Shown here in pieces: positions 1-8,753 of a stretch of 64,000 nucleotides of DNA. The stretch comes from Bacteroidia bacterium. Lineage in GTDB: Bacteria > Bacteroidota > Bacteroidia > UKL13-3. The stretch is taken from contig JAIOYZ010000002.1 in NCBI GenBank assembly GCA_021740845.1, positions 124,001-188,000 of the forward strand. Reading direction: 5' to 3'. The notes beneath the pieces are model-generated. The model did not search any database. It was not told where the DNA came from and worked only from the letters and a program-made list of their open reading frames with translations. The translations under genes and the position numbers were made by a program. Position 1 is the stretch's first letter. Every line of letters begins with the position of its first letter.

Positions 1-498
1 TGAATATAGATATTGGTATTTATGAATTGGTTTTAATTGAGATTGCTCCGAAAAACGCATAATCCAGCGAGGTTGAATATCCTCATCCAAACCGTCAATA
101 TTAGTATATGCATGGTGGAAGATATTATGTTGAATTTTCCAATTAAATACATTGCTACCTATAAGATACATGCTATAACCCATCATCTTATTTACCCATT
201 TGTGTTTAGAATATGAATTATGCAAAGCGTCATGCATTACACTCATTCCAACCCCTGCCGTACCAAACCCTGCAATTAAGTACATCCAAAATGCAGAAGA
301 AAAGGATAGGTTGTAATAAAAAATTGCAGCAAGAGGTAAAACATATAGTGAATAAACTGAAATGGTTTTAAGAATCATAACAAAATTCCCTTTGGTAGAA
401 ATGTTATTATCTTTAAAATAAAGATTTACATTATGTCTTAATTCTTTTGCAAAATCTTTTTGAGCGCTTATGTCGCTATGAAATTTTATAAGCTTCAT
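1..498 (-). CDS. Fatty acid desaturase, partial (C-terminus beyond window edge)
   Basis: The first 166 residues are present; the gene runs off the left edge of the window. This is a membrane di-iron acyl desaturase, which inserts a double bond into fatty acyl chains. Two of the three expected histidine boxes are visible: HDALH at residues 89-93 and QHNIFHH at 123-129. Hydrophobic segments lie at about 41-62 and 67-86. The N-terminus resembles the linoleoyl-CoA desaturase-like group of Bacteroidota and has no cytochrome b5 domain. The ATG at 498 is the first in frame. It is divergent from accC, so two lipid genes share the AT-rich gap. The third histidine box cannot be checked here. Confidence 0.85.
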   Translation of the reverse strand, partial: MKLIKFHSDISAQKDFAKELRHNVNLYFKDNNISTKGNFVMILKTISVYSLYVLPLAAIFYYNLSFSSAFWMYLIAGFGTAGVGMSVMHDALHNSYSKHKWVNKMMGYSMYLIGSNVFNWKIQHNIFHHAYTNIDGLDEDIQPRWIMRFSEQSQLKPIHKYQYLYS

Positions 499-755
499 TC
501 AATAGATACTGGTTTTTAATGGGTTAGGATTTACCTAGACTAAATATCGTGTAAAGGTATAGCAATTTAGTAAAGAACAAGTTTTAATAACTGGAATAAA
601 TTAATTTAGTTTTTAAAATACAAGTGCTTAACTAATTGATTTTGCTAATGAAATATTTTTTTCTTAATAAAACAATTTAAAAATATCCAATAACATTTTA
701 AGGTCTTAAGTAGTGGCAGTTAGATAGGTTAAAACTGTATATTTTATGTTTTTAA

Positions 756-784
756 TTGCCATATTCATTTTTCTTTTAAATTTG
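756..784 (+). promoter_or_regulatory. Candidate accC promoter
   Basis: TTG at 756-758, 18 bases, then TAAATTTG at 777-784, matching the Bacteroidota -33/-7 pattern (TTTG, TAnnTTTG). Transcription would start near 791, leaving a leader of about a dozen bases that contains the motif copy at 785-798. This is a pattern match only. Confidence 0.4.
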
Positions 785-798
785 TCTGTTTGAACCAA
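785..798 (+). repeat. Dispersed motif, TCTGTTTGAACCAA variant
   Basis: Copy of the window-wide dispersed word, here with T instead of G at the fourth position of the full form TTC(G/T)GTTTGAACCAA. It sits between the accC promoter and start codon. The same T variant recurs exactly at 4741-4755 and 40944-40958. Confidence 0.6.
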
Positions 799-803
799 AA
801 AAA

Positions 804-2282
804 ATGAAGAAAATATTAATTGCCAATCGTGGCGAAATAGCCTTGAGAGTTATGAGAACTGCAAAGGAGATGGGTATAAAAACCGTTGCTGTTTTTAGTG
901 AAGCTGATAGAAAAGCATTGCATGTAAGATATGCTGATGAAGCAGTTTGTATTGGCCCTCCTCCTAGCAATCAAAGTTATTTATTAGGCGATAAAATTAT
1001 TGAAGTGGCCAAATCTGTTGGTGCGGATGCCATTCATCCCGGTTATGGTTTCTTAAGTGAAAACGCTCATTTTACTAGAAAAGTTAAAGAAGCTGGTTTA
1101 ATTTTTATAGGTCCTTCTGCCGAAAGCATGGAGATTATGGGTAGTAAAATAGGCGCAAAACAGGCAGTAAGCAAATTTAATGTGCCTTTGGTTCCAGGAA
1201 CACAAGAGGCACTAAGAGATGTAACAGAAGCAAAGAAAATTGCCAATGGAATTGGTTATCCTGTTTTAGTAAAGGCTTCTGCAGGTGGAGGTGGAAAAGG
1301 TATGCGTGTTGTTAATTCTGAGGACGAATTTGAGGAAGCAATTCGTATGGCTCAATCAGAGGCATTAGCTTCATTTGGTGACGACGCTGTTTTTATTGAA
1401 AAATTTGTTGGTTCGCCTAAACATATAGAAATACAAATTTTAGGAGATCAACATGGTAATGTAGTTTATTTGTTTGAACGCGAATGTAGTATTCAACGCA
1501 GGCATCAAAAACTAGTTGAAGAGGCGCCATCTAGTTGTTTAACACCTGAGGTTAGAAAGCAAATGGGTGAAGCTGCCGTAAATGTTGCAAAAGCTTCCAA
1601 TTATTATGGTGCCGGTACAGTTGAATTTTTAGTTGACAATGATCTGAATTTCTACTTTTTGGAAATGAACACCCGTCTACAAGTTGAGCATCCAGTTACA
1701 GAACAAATTGTTGGGCTGGATTTGGTAAAAGAACAAATTAGAGTGGCTCGTGGTGAAAAATTAGGATATTCTCAAGATGATTTGAAAATACATGGTCATG
1801 CAATTGAACTAAGGGTTTGCGCAGAGGATCCCATGAATAATTTCTTACCAGATATTGGTAAACTAAACACCTATAAAACTCCTCAAGGTTATGGAGTTAG
1901 GGTTGATGATAGTTTTGAAGAAGGAATGGAAATTCCTATTCAATATGATCCAATGATTGCTAAATTAATAACTTTTGGAGCCACTAGAGAAGAAGCTATT
2001 CAAAGAATGATTCGTGCAATTGCAGATTATAGAATAAGTGGTATTGAAACCACGCTAAGTTTTGGAACATTTGTAATGAACCATGAGGCATTTATTAAAG
2101 GTGATTTTGATACAAAGTTTATTGAGAAGTACTTTAATCCAGAAATGTTGCAGAAAAACAATCCTGAATTAAATGTGGCAGGTGCCTACAGTGCAGGAAA
2201 TTTGTTTTTTCAATACGAAGGAAAAGATACCAAAACTCAGGAAAACCCTACTAGCAATTGGGCTCTGAAAAGAAAAGGATAA
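804..2282 (+). CDS. accC: Biotin carboxylase (acetyl-CoA carboxylase subunit)
   Basis: Carboxylates the biotin on the carrier protein using ATP and bicarbonate, the first half of the acetyl-CoA carboxylase reaction that makes malonyl-CoA. The 492 residues show all three parts: N-terminal domain (MKKILIANRGEIALRV), ATP-grasp domain with the glycine-rich loop GGGGKGM at 161-167, and ECSIQRRHQKLVEEAPS at 228-244. The catalytic and biotin-binding region EMNTRLQVEHPVTE is at 287-300. It is some 40 residues longer than E. coli AccC, with a polar tail. In many Bacteroidota accB sits next to accC; here no biotin carrier gene is adjacent, so the partner is elsewhere. A carboxylase for another acyl-CoA is the main alternative. 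Confidence 0.92.
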   Translation: MKKILIANRGEIALRVMRTAKEMGIKTVAVFSEADRKALHVRYADEAVCIGPPPSNQSYLLGDKIIEVAKSVGADAIHPGYGFLSENAHFTRKVKEAGLIFIGPSAESMEIMGSKIGAKQAVSKFNVPLVPGTQEALRDVTEAKKIANGIGYPVLVKASAGGGGKGMRVVNSEDEFEEAIRMAQSEALASFGDDAVFIEKFVGSPKHIEIQILGDQHGNVVYLFERECSIQRRHQKLVEEAPSSCLTPEVRKQMGEAAVNVAKASNYYGAGTVEFLVDNDLNFYFLEMNTRLQVEHPVTEQIVGLDLVKEQIRVARGEKLGYSQDDLKIHGHAIELRVCAEDPMNNFLPDIGKLNTYKTPQGYGVRVDDSFEEGMEIPIQYDPMIAKLITFGATREEAIQRMIRAIADYRISGIETTLSFGTFVMNHEAFIKGDFDTKFIEKYFNPEMLQKNNPELNVAGAYSAGNLFFQYEGKDTKTQENPTSNWALKRKG

Positions 2283-2447
2283 GTTTTTTTTCAATAATTT
2301 TGGTTTTGCAAACCTATCACTTTTTACAAATTCATTTTTTTGATACATTCTAATAGTCCTTGTGCAAAATCAAAGGTAAACGCCTTTGTATTTAAGCAAG
2401 AATTAAAACATCTTTGAGTTAATAACTTACTTAAGATTTAGAGAATT

Positions 2448-3788
2448 ATGCCAAAGAAAATACACCTTTTCCTCATTGTCCTATTATTCCAATATAATGC
2501 AGTTTTCTCGCAGTCGAAAATAGTTTTAGATAAAAATTCTGGAGGTGGATATTGCAATAATTATTTTGATTTAGGCGACCAGGGTTTCGCTCTAATTTTC
2601 AATAAAAACAAGGATGATGAGAGCACTAACTCCAATGCAACACTTCAAAATAATATCTTTTATTATAGCAAAGACTTAAGTAAAAAGGCCAATTTCAAGA
2701 TATCGAGCACTGGAATTTTTACTATTAATGCCACCAAAAATCATCTCATTTTAGTAGACAGGTTAAGTACTAAATACTATGTGAGAGTATTAGATTTTAT
2801 GGGAAGAGAAGTTTCTTCTAGGAAATTTGATTTAAATACAATCGGTTTGAACCAAGATGTAATTAGTAAAATTCATTATACAGACCAAGGCAAAATGATT
2901 TTTGAAGTATATGATGGTCATGACGATTTACACATTTACACCATAAATCTAATAGATGCAAGAGGTGGAGAATTAATGGAAGTTGATATTCCTCTTCCTA
3001 GTGCCAACCCACTAGAAAGCATGACATTTTTAGGGCATTGGAAAATGGTAGCTCAAAACATGGGTTATTATATATTAGCAAGAAAAGGTGCAAATTCTGA
3101 GTTCGACCCAAATGCAATTGCCTACCACATTGCCTTTTATGATGAGGACTTTAATTTATTTAGAGAATTCCTTTTAGATAATTTCCTTATGCCAAACGTT
3201 CAAATGATAGGCAAAGAAGCTTCATTTATATTAAACCCTACCCTACAGTCTTTTGCTGTAAGTTGTTTGATAATGAGAAATGGGAAATCAGGATTTATGG
3301 TAGCAAACTATGGAATGAATTCAAACTCAAATGTGATGAGTTTATTTTGGCACAAAGAATTTGAAATTACTCAAAACGGAAAATACAGATTAGTAGAAAA
3401 CGATGGATTATCGGTGCCTATACCACCTGTCATTTCCAATAAAGGTCCAAAGATTATTGTAAACGTTGTTAAAAACAAAATGAATGTTTCAGAAGAAGCA
3501 ATTAACCAAATGGTAGTTTTTGATGCGCAAGGAAATGCTGTGTTTAATGAAATTCAAATGGGAAATTTCGAAGGGTTGAATTTGGATAATTATTGTGTAG
3601 ATAATGATAACTTATATAGTAGAATTAAGAAATTACAGATTGCTTCTGTATTAAAACCTTATTGTGAGCAGGTAAATACAGATGTTCTAGATATTGATGT
3701 AGATGCAGATGGTAATGAATTAGCCATTGTAAGAAACTATGATATTTCTAAGAACCAAGTAATTATTTATAGGTTCAACCACAAATAG
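2448..3788 (+). CDS. Secreted protein of unknown function
   Basis: 446 residues, not recognised. Residues 1-22 form a clear Sec signal peptide (MPKKIHLFLIVLLFQYNAVFSQ, cleavage after SQ), so the mature protein is exported. The rest is rich in short beta-strand-like segments ending in asparagine and aspartate, with a DIDVDADGNE stretch near the C-terminus that could bind calcium or form a propeller blade. There is no T9SS sorting domain and no lipobox, so it is probably periplasmic. CAAAGG and CCTTTG, forming a 6-bp inverted repeat at 2371-2388 about 60 bases upstream, could be regulatory. The role is unknown. Confidence 0.75.
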   Translation: MPKKIHLFLIVLLFQYNAVFSQSKIVLDKNSGGGYCNNYFDLGDQGFALIFNKNKDDESTNSNATLQNNIFYYSKDLSKKANFKISSTGIFTINATKNHLILVDRLSTKYYVRVLDFMGREVSSRKFDLNTIGLNQDVISKIHYTDQGKMIFEVYDGHDDLHIYTINLIDARGGELMEVDIPLPSANPLESMTFLGHWKMVAQNMGYYILARKGANSEFDPNAIAYHIAFYDEDFNLFREFLLDNFLMPNVQMIGKEASFILNPTLQSFAVSCLIMRNGKSGFMVANYGMNSNSNVMSLFWHKEFEITQNGKYRLVENDGLSVPIPPVISNKGPKIIVNVVKNKMNVSEEAINQMVVFDAQGNAVFNEIQMGNFEGLNLDNYCVDNDNLYSRIKKLQIASVLKPYCEQVNTDVLDIDVDADGNELAIVRNYDISKNQVIIYRFNHK

Positions 3789-3817
3789 CAATAGGTTTGT
3801 AATTAATTTCTAGTTCA

Positions 3818-3848
3818 TTTGGACTTCCGAAAAACAAAACTATTTTTG
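3818..3848 (+). promoter_or_regulatory. Promoter of the 58-residue membrane protein
   Basis: TTTG at 3818-3821, exactly 19 bases, then TATTTTTG at 3841-3848 followed by C. This is the full Bacteroidota housekeeping consensus. It predicts a start near 3855, about 10 bases before the ATG at 3865, and supports the small gene being real. Confidence 0.6.
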
Positions 3849-3864
3849 CGTTGTTCAAAAACCA

Positions 3865-4041
3865 ATGAGGAGCATAGAAAATATACAAGAAAAACCACTT
3901 GAATGTCCCGTTAGCCATAAAGGCAGGAGCAAATTCAAAACTTGGTTCAAACGTATGGGTGTTGCTGGATTTTTCTTCTTCCTAATTAAAGGATTACTTT
4001 GGATAATCATCCCCTATCTAATTTCCAAAGGGATTTTCTAA
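3865..4041 (+). CDS. Small membrane protein, 58 residues
   Basis: Starts at ATG 3865 and ends with TAA at 4041. The N-terminal half is hydrophilic (MRSIENIQEKPLECPVSHKG). It is followed by a basic segment (KFKTWFKRMG) and one hydrophobic helix, about residues 33-56 (GVAGFFFFLIKGLLWIIIPY). Its strong promoter and positive-inside layout argue for a real gene with the C-terminus across the membrane. I recall similar short proteins with a WFKR...GVAGF...FLIKGL pattern in other Bacteroidota, but the function is not known to me. A copy of the dispersed motif lies inside it (TTGGTTCAAACG, coding W-F-K-R). Confidence 0.7.
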   Translation: MRSIENIQEKPLECPVSHKGRSKFKTWFKRMGVAGFFFFLIKGLLWIIIPYLISKGIF

Positions 4042-4052
4042 ACAAATAAATA

Positions 4053-4721
4053 CTATTTCAATTTCAATAAAGCTTCTGCAATTGCCAGGTCTTCTGGTGT
4101 GGTAATTTTAATGTTCTTATAACTGCCTTCTATCATTTGAATCGTCACACCCATTTCTTCTAATACTCCTGCATCATCCGTAAAATTATCGTGTTTGGCT
4201 TCTGAGTAAGCTTGTTTAATTTGGGTTGTTATAAATGTTTGTGGTGTTTGAACCAAATAATAATTGGCCCTATTAACACTGTGATTGCCCAATAACTCTT
4301 GTTTTCTTAACGAATCCTTTGAAGGAACAACAGCAACACTATTACCTTTATCAGAAGCTATTCTGTAACCCTCAAGAATAATATCTAAAGAAATTAAAGG
4401 TCTTACGCCATCATGAATAGCAACCAATGAGTTATCATTAGATATAGAATTTAATCCGTTTTGAACCGAATGAAAACGAGTTAATCCTCCAGTGGCAATT
4501 TTATGCGGAATAGTGAAATTGTATTTAGAACAAAGTTCCTTCCAAAACTCAAGTTGGGATTGAGGTAAAACTAAAATAATTTGAATATCTTCAACAAGGC
4601 TAAACGCCTTAATAGTATGCATTAAAACGGGTAAACCATTTAATTCAATAAACTGTTTTGGCAGTTCTGAACCCATCCTTAGGCCTTTTCCGCCAGCAAC
4701 AATGAGTGCGTATTTTTGCAT
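4053..4721 (-). CDS. ispD: 2-C-methyl-D-erythritol 4-phosphate cytidylyltransferase
   Basis: Joins CTP and methylerythritol phosphate in the non-mevalonate isoprenoid pathway. At 222 residues it has family length. The nucleotide-binding start VAGGKGLRMGSELPKQF is at residues 8-24, followed by HDGVRPL near 103 and the C-terminal TDDAGVLEEMG and KITTPEDLAIAE signatures. It lies downstream of queA on the same strand with a 63-base gap that contains a perfect hairpin (4738-4773), so the two could be co-transcribed with the hairpin between them. The start MQKYALIVAGG is the only sensible one. Confidence 0.95.
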   Translation of the reverse strand: MQKYALIVAGGKGLRMGSELPKQFIELNGLPVLMHTIKAFSLVEDIQIILVLPQSQLEFWKELCSKYNFTIPHKIATGGLTRFHSVQNGLNSISNDNSLVAIHDGVRPLISLDIILEGYRIASDKGNSVAVVPSKDSLRKQELLGNHSVNRANYYLVQTPQTFITTQIKQAYSEAKHDNFTDDAGVLEEMGVTIQMIEGSYKNIKITTPEDLAIAEALLKLK

Positions 4722-4737
4722 ACCTATAAAATAATTA

Positions 4738-4773
4738 CACTTGGTTCAAACAGAAATTTGTTTGAACCAAGTG
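4738..4773. repeat. Perfect hairpin made of two inverted copies of the dispersed motif
   Basis: CACTTGGTTCAAACA at 4738-4752 and its exact reverse complement TGTTTGAACCAAGTG at 4759-4773, separated by GAAATT. It lies between queA and ispD. Neither side has a run of T long enough for a standard terminator. Paired inverted copies in gaps between genes are what DNA uptake sequences commonly show in other bacteria. Confidence 0.8.
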
Positions 4774-4784
4774 AAGAAATAATA

Positions 4785-5831
4785 TTAAATGATAATCATG
4801 GCATCGCCATATGCTAAGAAGCGATATTTCTTCTTAACAGCTTCGTTATATGCTTCTTGCATCAAATCAAAACCAGCAAAAGCAGCGCTAGCCATCAATA
4901 AAGTTGACTCTGGTGGGTGAAAATTAGAAATCAAAACATTGGCAATTCTAAAATCATGCGGTGGAAACAAGAATTTATCTGTCCAACCGGAAAGTGGATT
5001 TAACCTATCTGCAGAAGAAACCGAAGATTCTAAAGCACGCATAACAGAGTTACCTACTGCAACAATTTTTTTCTTTTCTGCTATAGCCGTATTAACAATC
5101 TCAGTAGTTTCAACTGGAATTTCATAATACTCAGAATCCATTTTGTGTTTGGTTAAATCTTCAACCTCAACAGTTCTAAAAGAACCCAAACCATTATGTA
5201 AAGTCAATTCTGGAAAACGAACACCTTTAATTTCTAGGCGCATCATCAATTCACGACTAAAATGCATTCCAGCAGTTGGTGGAATAACCGCTCCAACATT
5301 CTTAGCGAAAATAGTATTAAAACGTTCTTTATCAGATTTGTCAACGTCTCTTCCCATGTATTTAGGAATTGGCATTTCACCTAATTTGTCGATTAGTTTT
5401 CTTAATTCTTCATCAGAACCATCAAATAAGAAACGGATGGTTCTACCTCTACTGGTTGTATTGTCAACAACTTCAGCTACTAAATCATCGTTGCCAAAAT
5501 ACAATTTATTACCAACACGAATTTTTCTAGCAGGATCAACCAATACATCCCATAATTTCATTTCCTTGTTTAATTCGCGCAACAAGAAAACCTCAATTTT
5601 CGCACCTGTTTTTTCCTTGCTTCCATACAAACGAGCAGGAAAAACTTTTGTATTGTTCAAAACCATTACATCACGGTCGTTGAACATTCCTAAGATGTCT
5701 GAGAATTTTTTGTGCTCTATTTTACCCTTCTCACGATTAATTACCATTAATTTCGATTCATCCCTGGCATCTGTTGGGAATTTTGCAATTAAACTTTCAT
5801 TGAAGGCAAATTTGAACTGAGATAATTTCAT
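4785..5831 (-). CDS. queA: tRNA ribosyltransferase-isomerase
   Basis: Transfers and isomerises the ribosyl group of S-adenosylmethionine onto preQ1 in tRNA, giving epoxyqueuosine in the wobble position of GUN anticodons. The 348 residues match family length. Diagnostic segments are [14 protein letters not shown] near 58-71, [12 protein letters not shown] near 181-192, [13 protein letters not shown] near 209-221, and [19 protein letters not shown] near the C-terminus. It is upstream of ispD. tRNA-His(GUG), a substrate of this pathway, is encoded at 36903. Confidence 0.95.
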   Translation of the reverse strand: MKLSQFKFAFNESLIAKFPTDARDESKLMVINREKGKIEHKKFSDILGMFNDRDVMVLNNTKVFPARLYGSKEKTGAKIEVFLLRELNKEMKLWDVLVDPARKIRVGNKLYFGNDDLVAEVVDNTTSRGRTIRFLFDGSDEELRKLIDKLGEMPIPKYMGRDVDKSDKERFNTIFAKNVGAVIPPTAGMHFSRELMMRLEIKGVRFPELTLHNGLGSFRTVEVEDLTKHKMDSEYYEIPVETTEIVNTAIAEKKKIVAVGNSVMRALESSVSSADRLNPLSGWTDKFLFPPHDFRIANVLISNFHPPESTLLMASAAFAGFDLMQEAYNEAVKKKYRFLAYGDAMIII

Positions 5832-6061
5832 TTATTCTTTTAATTATTAAACGGTTAAGCCATTTTCTAAAATTAACCCCCCGCTATTTTGCAGTATTTA
5901 GGCTAATTAAGCTAAAAAAATGGACTGCGAAGGTAAGGTCGTTTCGTCCAAAACCGACCGAGCAAACGAATATTTGGCTTAAATAACTATTTTATAGCAA
6001 CTTACATTTTATTTTCTCTACTAGTCGTATCCAAATAAGATAATGAATTTGGATTTAACGT

Positions 6062-6097
6062 AAAAAAAGAAAACCCCTACCAAAGGCAGAGGTTTTC
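6062..6097 (-). terminator. Terminator of the metalloprotease gene
   Basis: A 13-base stem with two mismatches (6069-6081 with 6085-6097) and an AAA loop, followed on the minus strand by seven T (6068-6062). It begins about 18 bases past the stop codon at 6115. Confidence 0.75.
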
Positions 6098-6114
6098 TAA
6101 AAAAATATTCTTGT

Positions 6115-8646
6115 TTACTTCTCCAATCCTTGCCTAATTTTTTGGGTCAATAATAAACCATGTGCTTTTGATTCTTCTGAACCACCAAAGCTCATTTTTT
6201 CAATTGCTTTTAATTGTGCCAAAGCAGCAGCTTGACTAATACCATCGTAATTAGAGGATTTGTAAACCATTAACAATCGATCTACATAAAGACTTTGAAG
6301 GTTGAACCTAAAGGTTGGAACTTTACCATTGTCGCCCTTAAAGATTGCATTTGTTAAATCACCTAACATCATTACAACTGAATAGTCATTGCCATACATT
6401 CTAGAATCGCTTAATCTTTCTAAAACGGTGGCATTGGTTAGATGAGCCAATAGTACTTTTTGATAGTTTAAAACACGTTCATTTATTTTAGGATCTTCAT
6501 TGGTTCCAAAGAAATTAAATCCTCGTCTTTGCATTTGTAGGTAAGGAAATAAATCTGTTTGAACCCCATAAGAATTAGCAGAGAAAGCGTATTGCGACAG
6601 TAAACTCATAGCTCTTTTTTGCTCAGCTAATGGAACCGGAACATAAGCTTTACCTTCACCTGGTTGGCCAACAAAAGCACGGTTTACATAAACCCCGCCA
6701 ACATACTTTACTACTACATTGGTAGCTTGGAAATATTCGTTTTGAACAACAGCATAGGCTTGTCTTAATTCTTGGTAACTTTGATTAGGCTTGCTATATT
6801 TTTCTTTAAGCTTACCCAGCAACTGCAAACTTAACTGTATTCTTTCTGCACTGTAAGTAATGGCATCGCCAGTTAAATCATTAACGTTTACTCTTGGGTC
6901 AATACCACTACCAACTCCACGCATATCGTCTGCATCGTTACCAAATATCAATTGAGGATCGTTTGCTTTAGACAAAAGTGCAATCTGACGTTGGGTTTCT
7001 TTTTCACTATCGCTCAATGAAGGCGCATATCCAAATTCAATAGCCCACAAATCATAAGGACCTGGTCTGGTAGTAAAATAATCCCCTTGTTTGGCTTTGT
7101 CTAATGAAACATTAGCAGCAGGATAATCCATTACTGAAGCGGTTAAACCAATTTTACGAGTTACACTTTGATCATTAATTTGACTAGGCAATAACATCTG
7201 ACTTGCTTTCATGTTGTGGTTTAAACCCATGGTATGCCCCATTTCATGCAGCACTAAATAGTAAAGTGATTGTTTAATATATTCTCTCTTCTCAACTTCA
7301 CTAATACCTTGAACATCTAAAACCTGACTACCAAATAAGGTAGACTGGTGCAAATAATCGTGTGCATCGCAATAGTTTTTGAAGCTAAATTTTTGATCGG
7401 TTTCTTCATTTTGGTTCGAAGCAACAAAAAGCTTTTCTTGGCGAAGTCTATTAGTAACAAAGATGTATTCTAACATAATATCTGCACCCAAAATTTGTCC
7501 TGTTCTAGGATCAACAAAACTTGGTCCATACCCACCAAATGGAGGCTGAGGCGAGCTTGTCCAGCGCAATACATTGTAACGAATATCCCCTGCATCCCAA
7601 TCGGCGGTATCTGGTTGTTCTTTTACAATTACTGCATTTTTAAATCCAGCTTTTTCAAAAGCTAAATTCCATTTTTCACCCGCTTCTTTAATGGTTGCTC
7701 TAAATTCGTGAGGTGTTGTATTTTCAATCCACCAAACAATGGGTTCAACTGGCTCCGAAATAGCTGCATTAGTATCTTTCTTTACTAAATTCCAACGATG
7801 AATTAAATCTCTATAGGCAACAGCATTAGTGGATGTCATGTCTTCTACTTGCTCAGAAAAATAACCTATTCTTGGATCATCCAATCTTGGTTGGAAATCG
7901 TTTTTAGGAGCTTCAATTAAGGTGTGTTGCACCACAACACTTACTGCGCGCTCGTCTGTAACCTCTTTGCCACCACCAAAAACTGGATTAGGATTATCAT
8001 AAACATATTCAACAATTACATCGGTATTCTTTTCGTAGTTGCGCAAACTTATAAATTTGGTTTTATCTTTACTTAAACTACCCAATTGAAAGCCCATGGC
8101 TCCTGGGCGAGAAGAAGGTTTTATCTGCTGCATGTTTTCAGAAAGGAATAAAGCGCTAGCATCAATAAGTATCTCTCCCTTTTTAGCATCTTCAGCTACA
8201 ATTTTCTGGCTGCTTAAAATAGCATCACTGATATTGGCTTTTGAGGCCTTGCTAATAGGATTGCTTGGGTCAAAATAATATCCGGTATTCATTACCGTAA
8301 ATTCAATTTTATCAAAATAACGCTTGATAGTAAAAACTTTATTATCCCTAAAGCTACCTCTAAAATGACCAGCAGCCACCACTCCATCAACTGTATAAGA
8401 GAAATAAATATACTCTTTATTCAATTGGTCTTTATGAAGGAGCATCATTACATTTCCGCTTGTGCTGTCTTGATATAATGGAAACAAACCAGCCAATTTG
8501 GATGAATTTTTAGTTTTATCTGCAATGGTTGCAGTTTTACTTGTTGAAGCTGTTGCAGAAGTTGCAGGCTTTTTTTTGCTCTTGGAACTTGAGCAAGCAG
8601 ACAACAAAATTGCCAATGCTAAGAAATGGGTAAAGTACTTTTTCAT
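6115..8646 (-). CDS. Zinc-dependent metalloprotease lipoprotein (DUF5117/DUF5118 type)
   Basis: 843 residues. The N-terminus MKKYFTHFLALAILLSACSS is a lipoprotein signal with lipobox LSAC, followed by a Ser/Lys/Thr-rich linker. The zinc site HEMGHTMGLNH, near residue 466, is the extended HExxHxxGxxH motif of metzincin-type peptidases. Downstream ASVMDYPAA could supply the metzincin Met-turn. Flanking parts resemble the DUF5117 and DUF5118 regions that accompany this protease group in Bacteroidota. It probably acts at the outer membrane or in the periplasm; the substrate is unknown. It is a single gene with its own terminator. A copy of the dispersed motif (TTGGTTCAAATAA) is just upstream of the start, at about 8658-8670. 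Confidence 0.88.
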   Translation of the reverse strand: MKKYFTHFLALAILLSACSSSKSKKKPATSATASTSKTATIADKTKNSSKLAGLFPLYQDSTSGNVMMLLHKDQLNKEYIYFSYTVDGVVAAGHFRGSFRDNKVFTIKRYFDKIEFTVMNTGYYFDPSNPISKASKANISDAILSSQKIVAEDAKKGEILIDASALFLSENMQQIKPSSRPGAMGFQLGSLSKDKTKFISLRNYEKNTDVIVEYVYDNPNPVFGGGKEVTDERAVSVVVQHTLIEAPKNDFQPRLDDPRIGYFSEQVEDMTSTNAVAYRDLIHRWNLVKKDTNAAISEPVEPIVWWIENTTPHEFRATIKEAGEKWNLAFEKAGFKNAVIVKEQPDTADWDAGDIRYNVLRWTSSPQPPFGGYGPSFVDPRTGQILGADIMLEYIFVTNRLRQEKLFVASNQNEETDQKFSFKNYCDAHDYLHQSTLFGSQVLDVQGISEVEKREYIKQSLYYLVLHEMGHTMGLNHNMKASQMLLPSQINDQSVTRKIGLTASVMDYPAANVSLDKAKQGDYFTTRPGPYDLWAIEFGYAPSLSDSEKETQRQIALLSKANDPQLIFGNDADDMRGVGSGIDPRVNVNDLTGDAITYSAERIQLSLQLLGKLKEKYSKPNQSYQELRQAYAVVQNEYFQATNVVVKYVGGVYVNRAFVGQPGEGKAYVPVPLAEQKRAMSLLSQYAFSANSYGVQTDLFPYLQMQRRGFNFFGTNEDPKINERVLNYQKVLLAHLTNATVLERLSDSRMYGNDYSVVMMLGDLTNAIFKGDNGKVPTFRFNLQSLYVDRLLMVYKSSNYDGISQAAALAQLKAIEKMSFGGSEESKAHGLLLTQKIRQGLEK

Positions 8647-8753
8647 TCTAGAAATTTTGGTTCAAATAAATTAATAATTAGCGATTAAACAACAGACCGA
8701 TTGTTTTTTTGATGAGCGGGAAAATCAAGCTGTTATTTGAAATTTGAGTGAAA

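Larger units (their letters stand above)
499..803. other. Intergenic gap between the desaturase and accC
   Basis: About 305 bases, strongly AT-rich, without a convincing small gene or RNA. It must hold the promoters of both divergent genes. Only the accC promoter near 756-784 is recognisable. One near-copy of the dispersed motif (TCTGTTTGAACCAA) ends at 798, just before the accC start. Confidence 0.6.

Noticed and set aside
4738-4773. Standard intrinsic terminator for queA
   Set aside because: The stem is perfect but no T run follows on the minus strand (TAATTATTTTATAGG), so it is listed as a repeat.
5143-5820. 225-codon open frame opposite queA
   Set aside because: It lies wholly on the complement of queA, whose motifs are complete; the antisense frame shows no domain.
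5832-6061. preQ1 riboswitch upstream of queA
   Set aside because: The gap has a GGTCG...CGACC pairing but no preQ1-I or preQ1-II pseudoknot features, and Bacteroidota queA is not usually so controlled.
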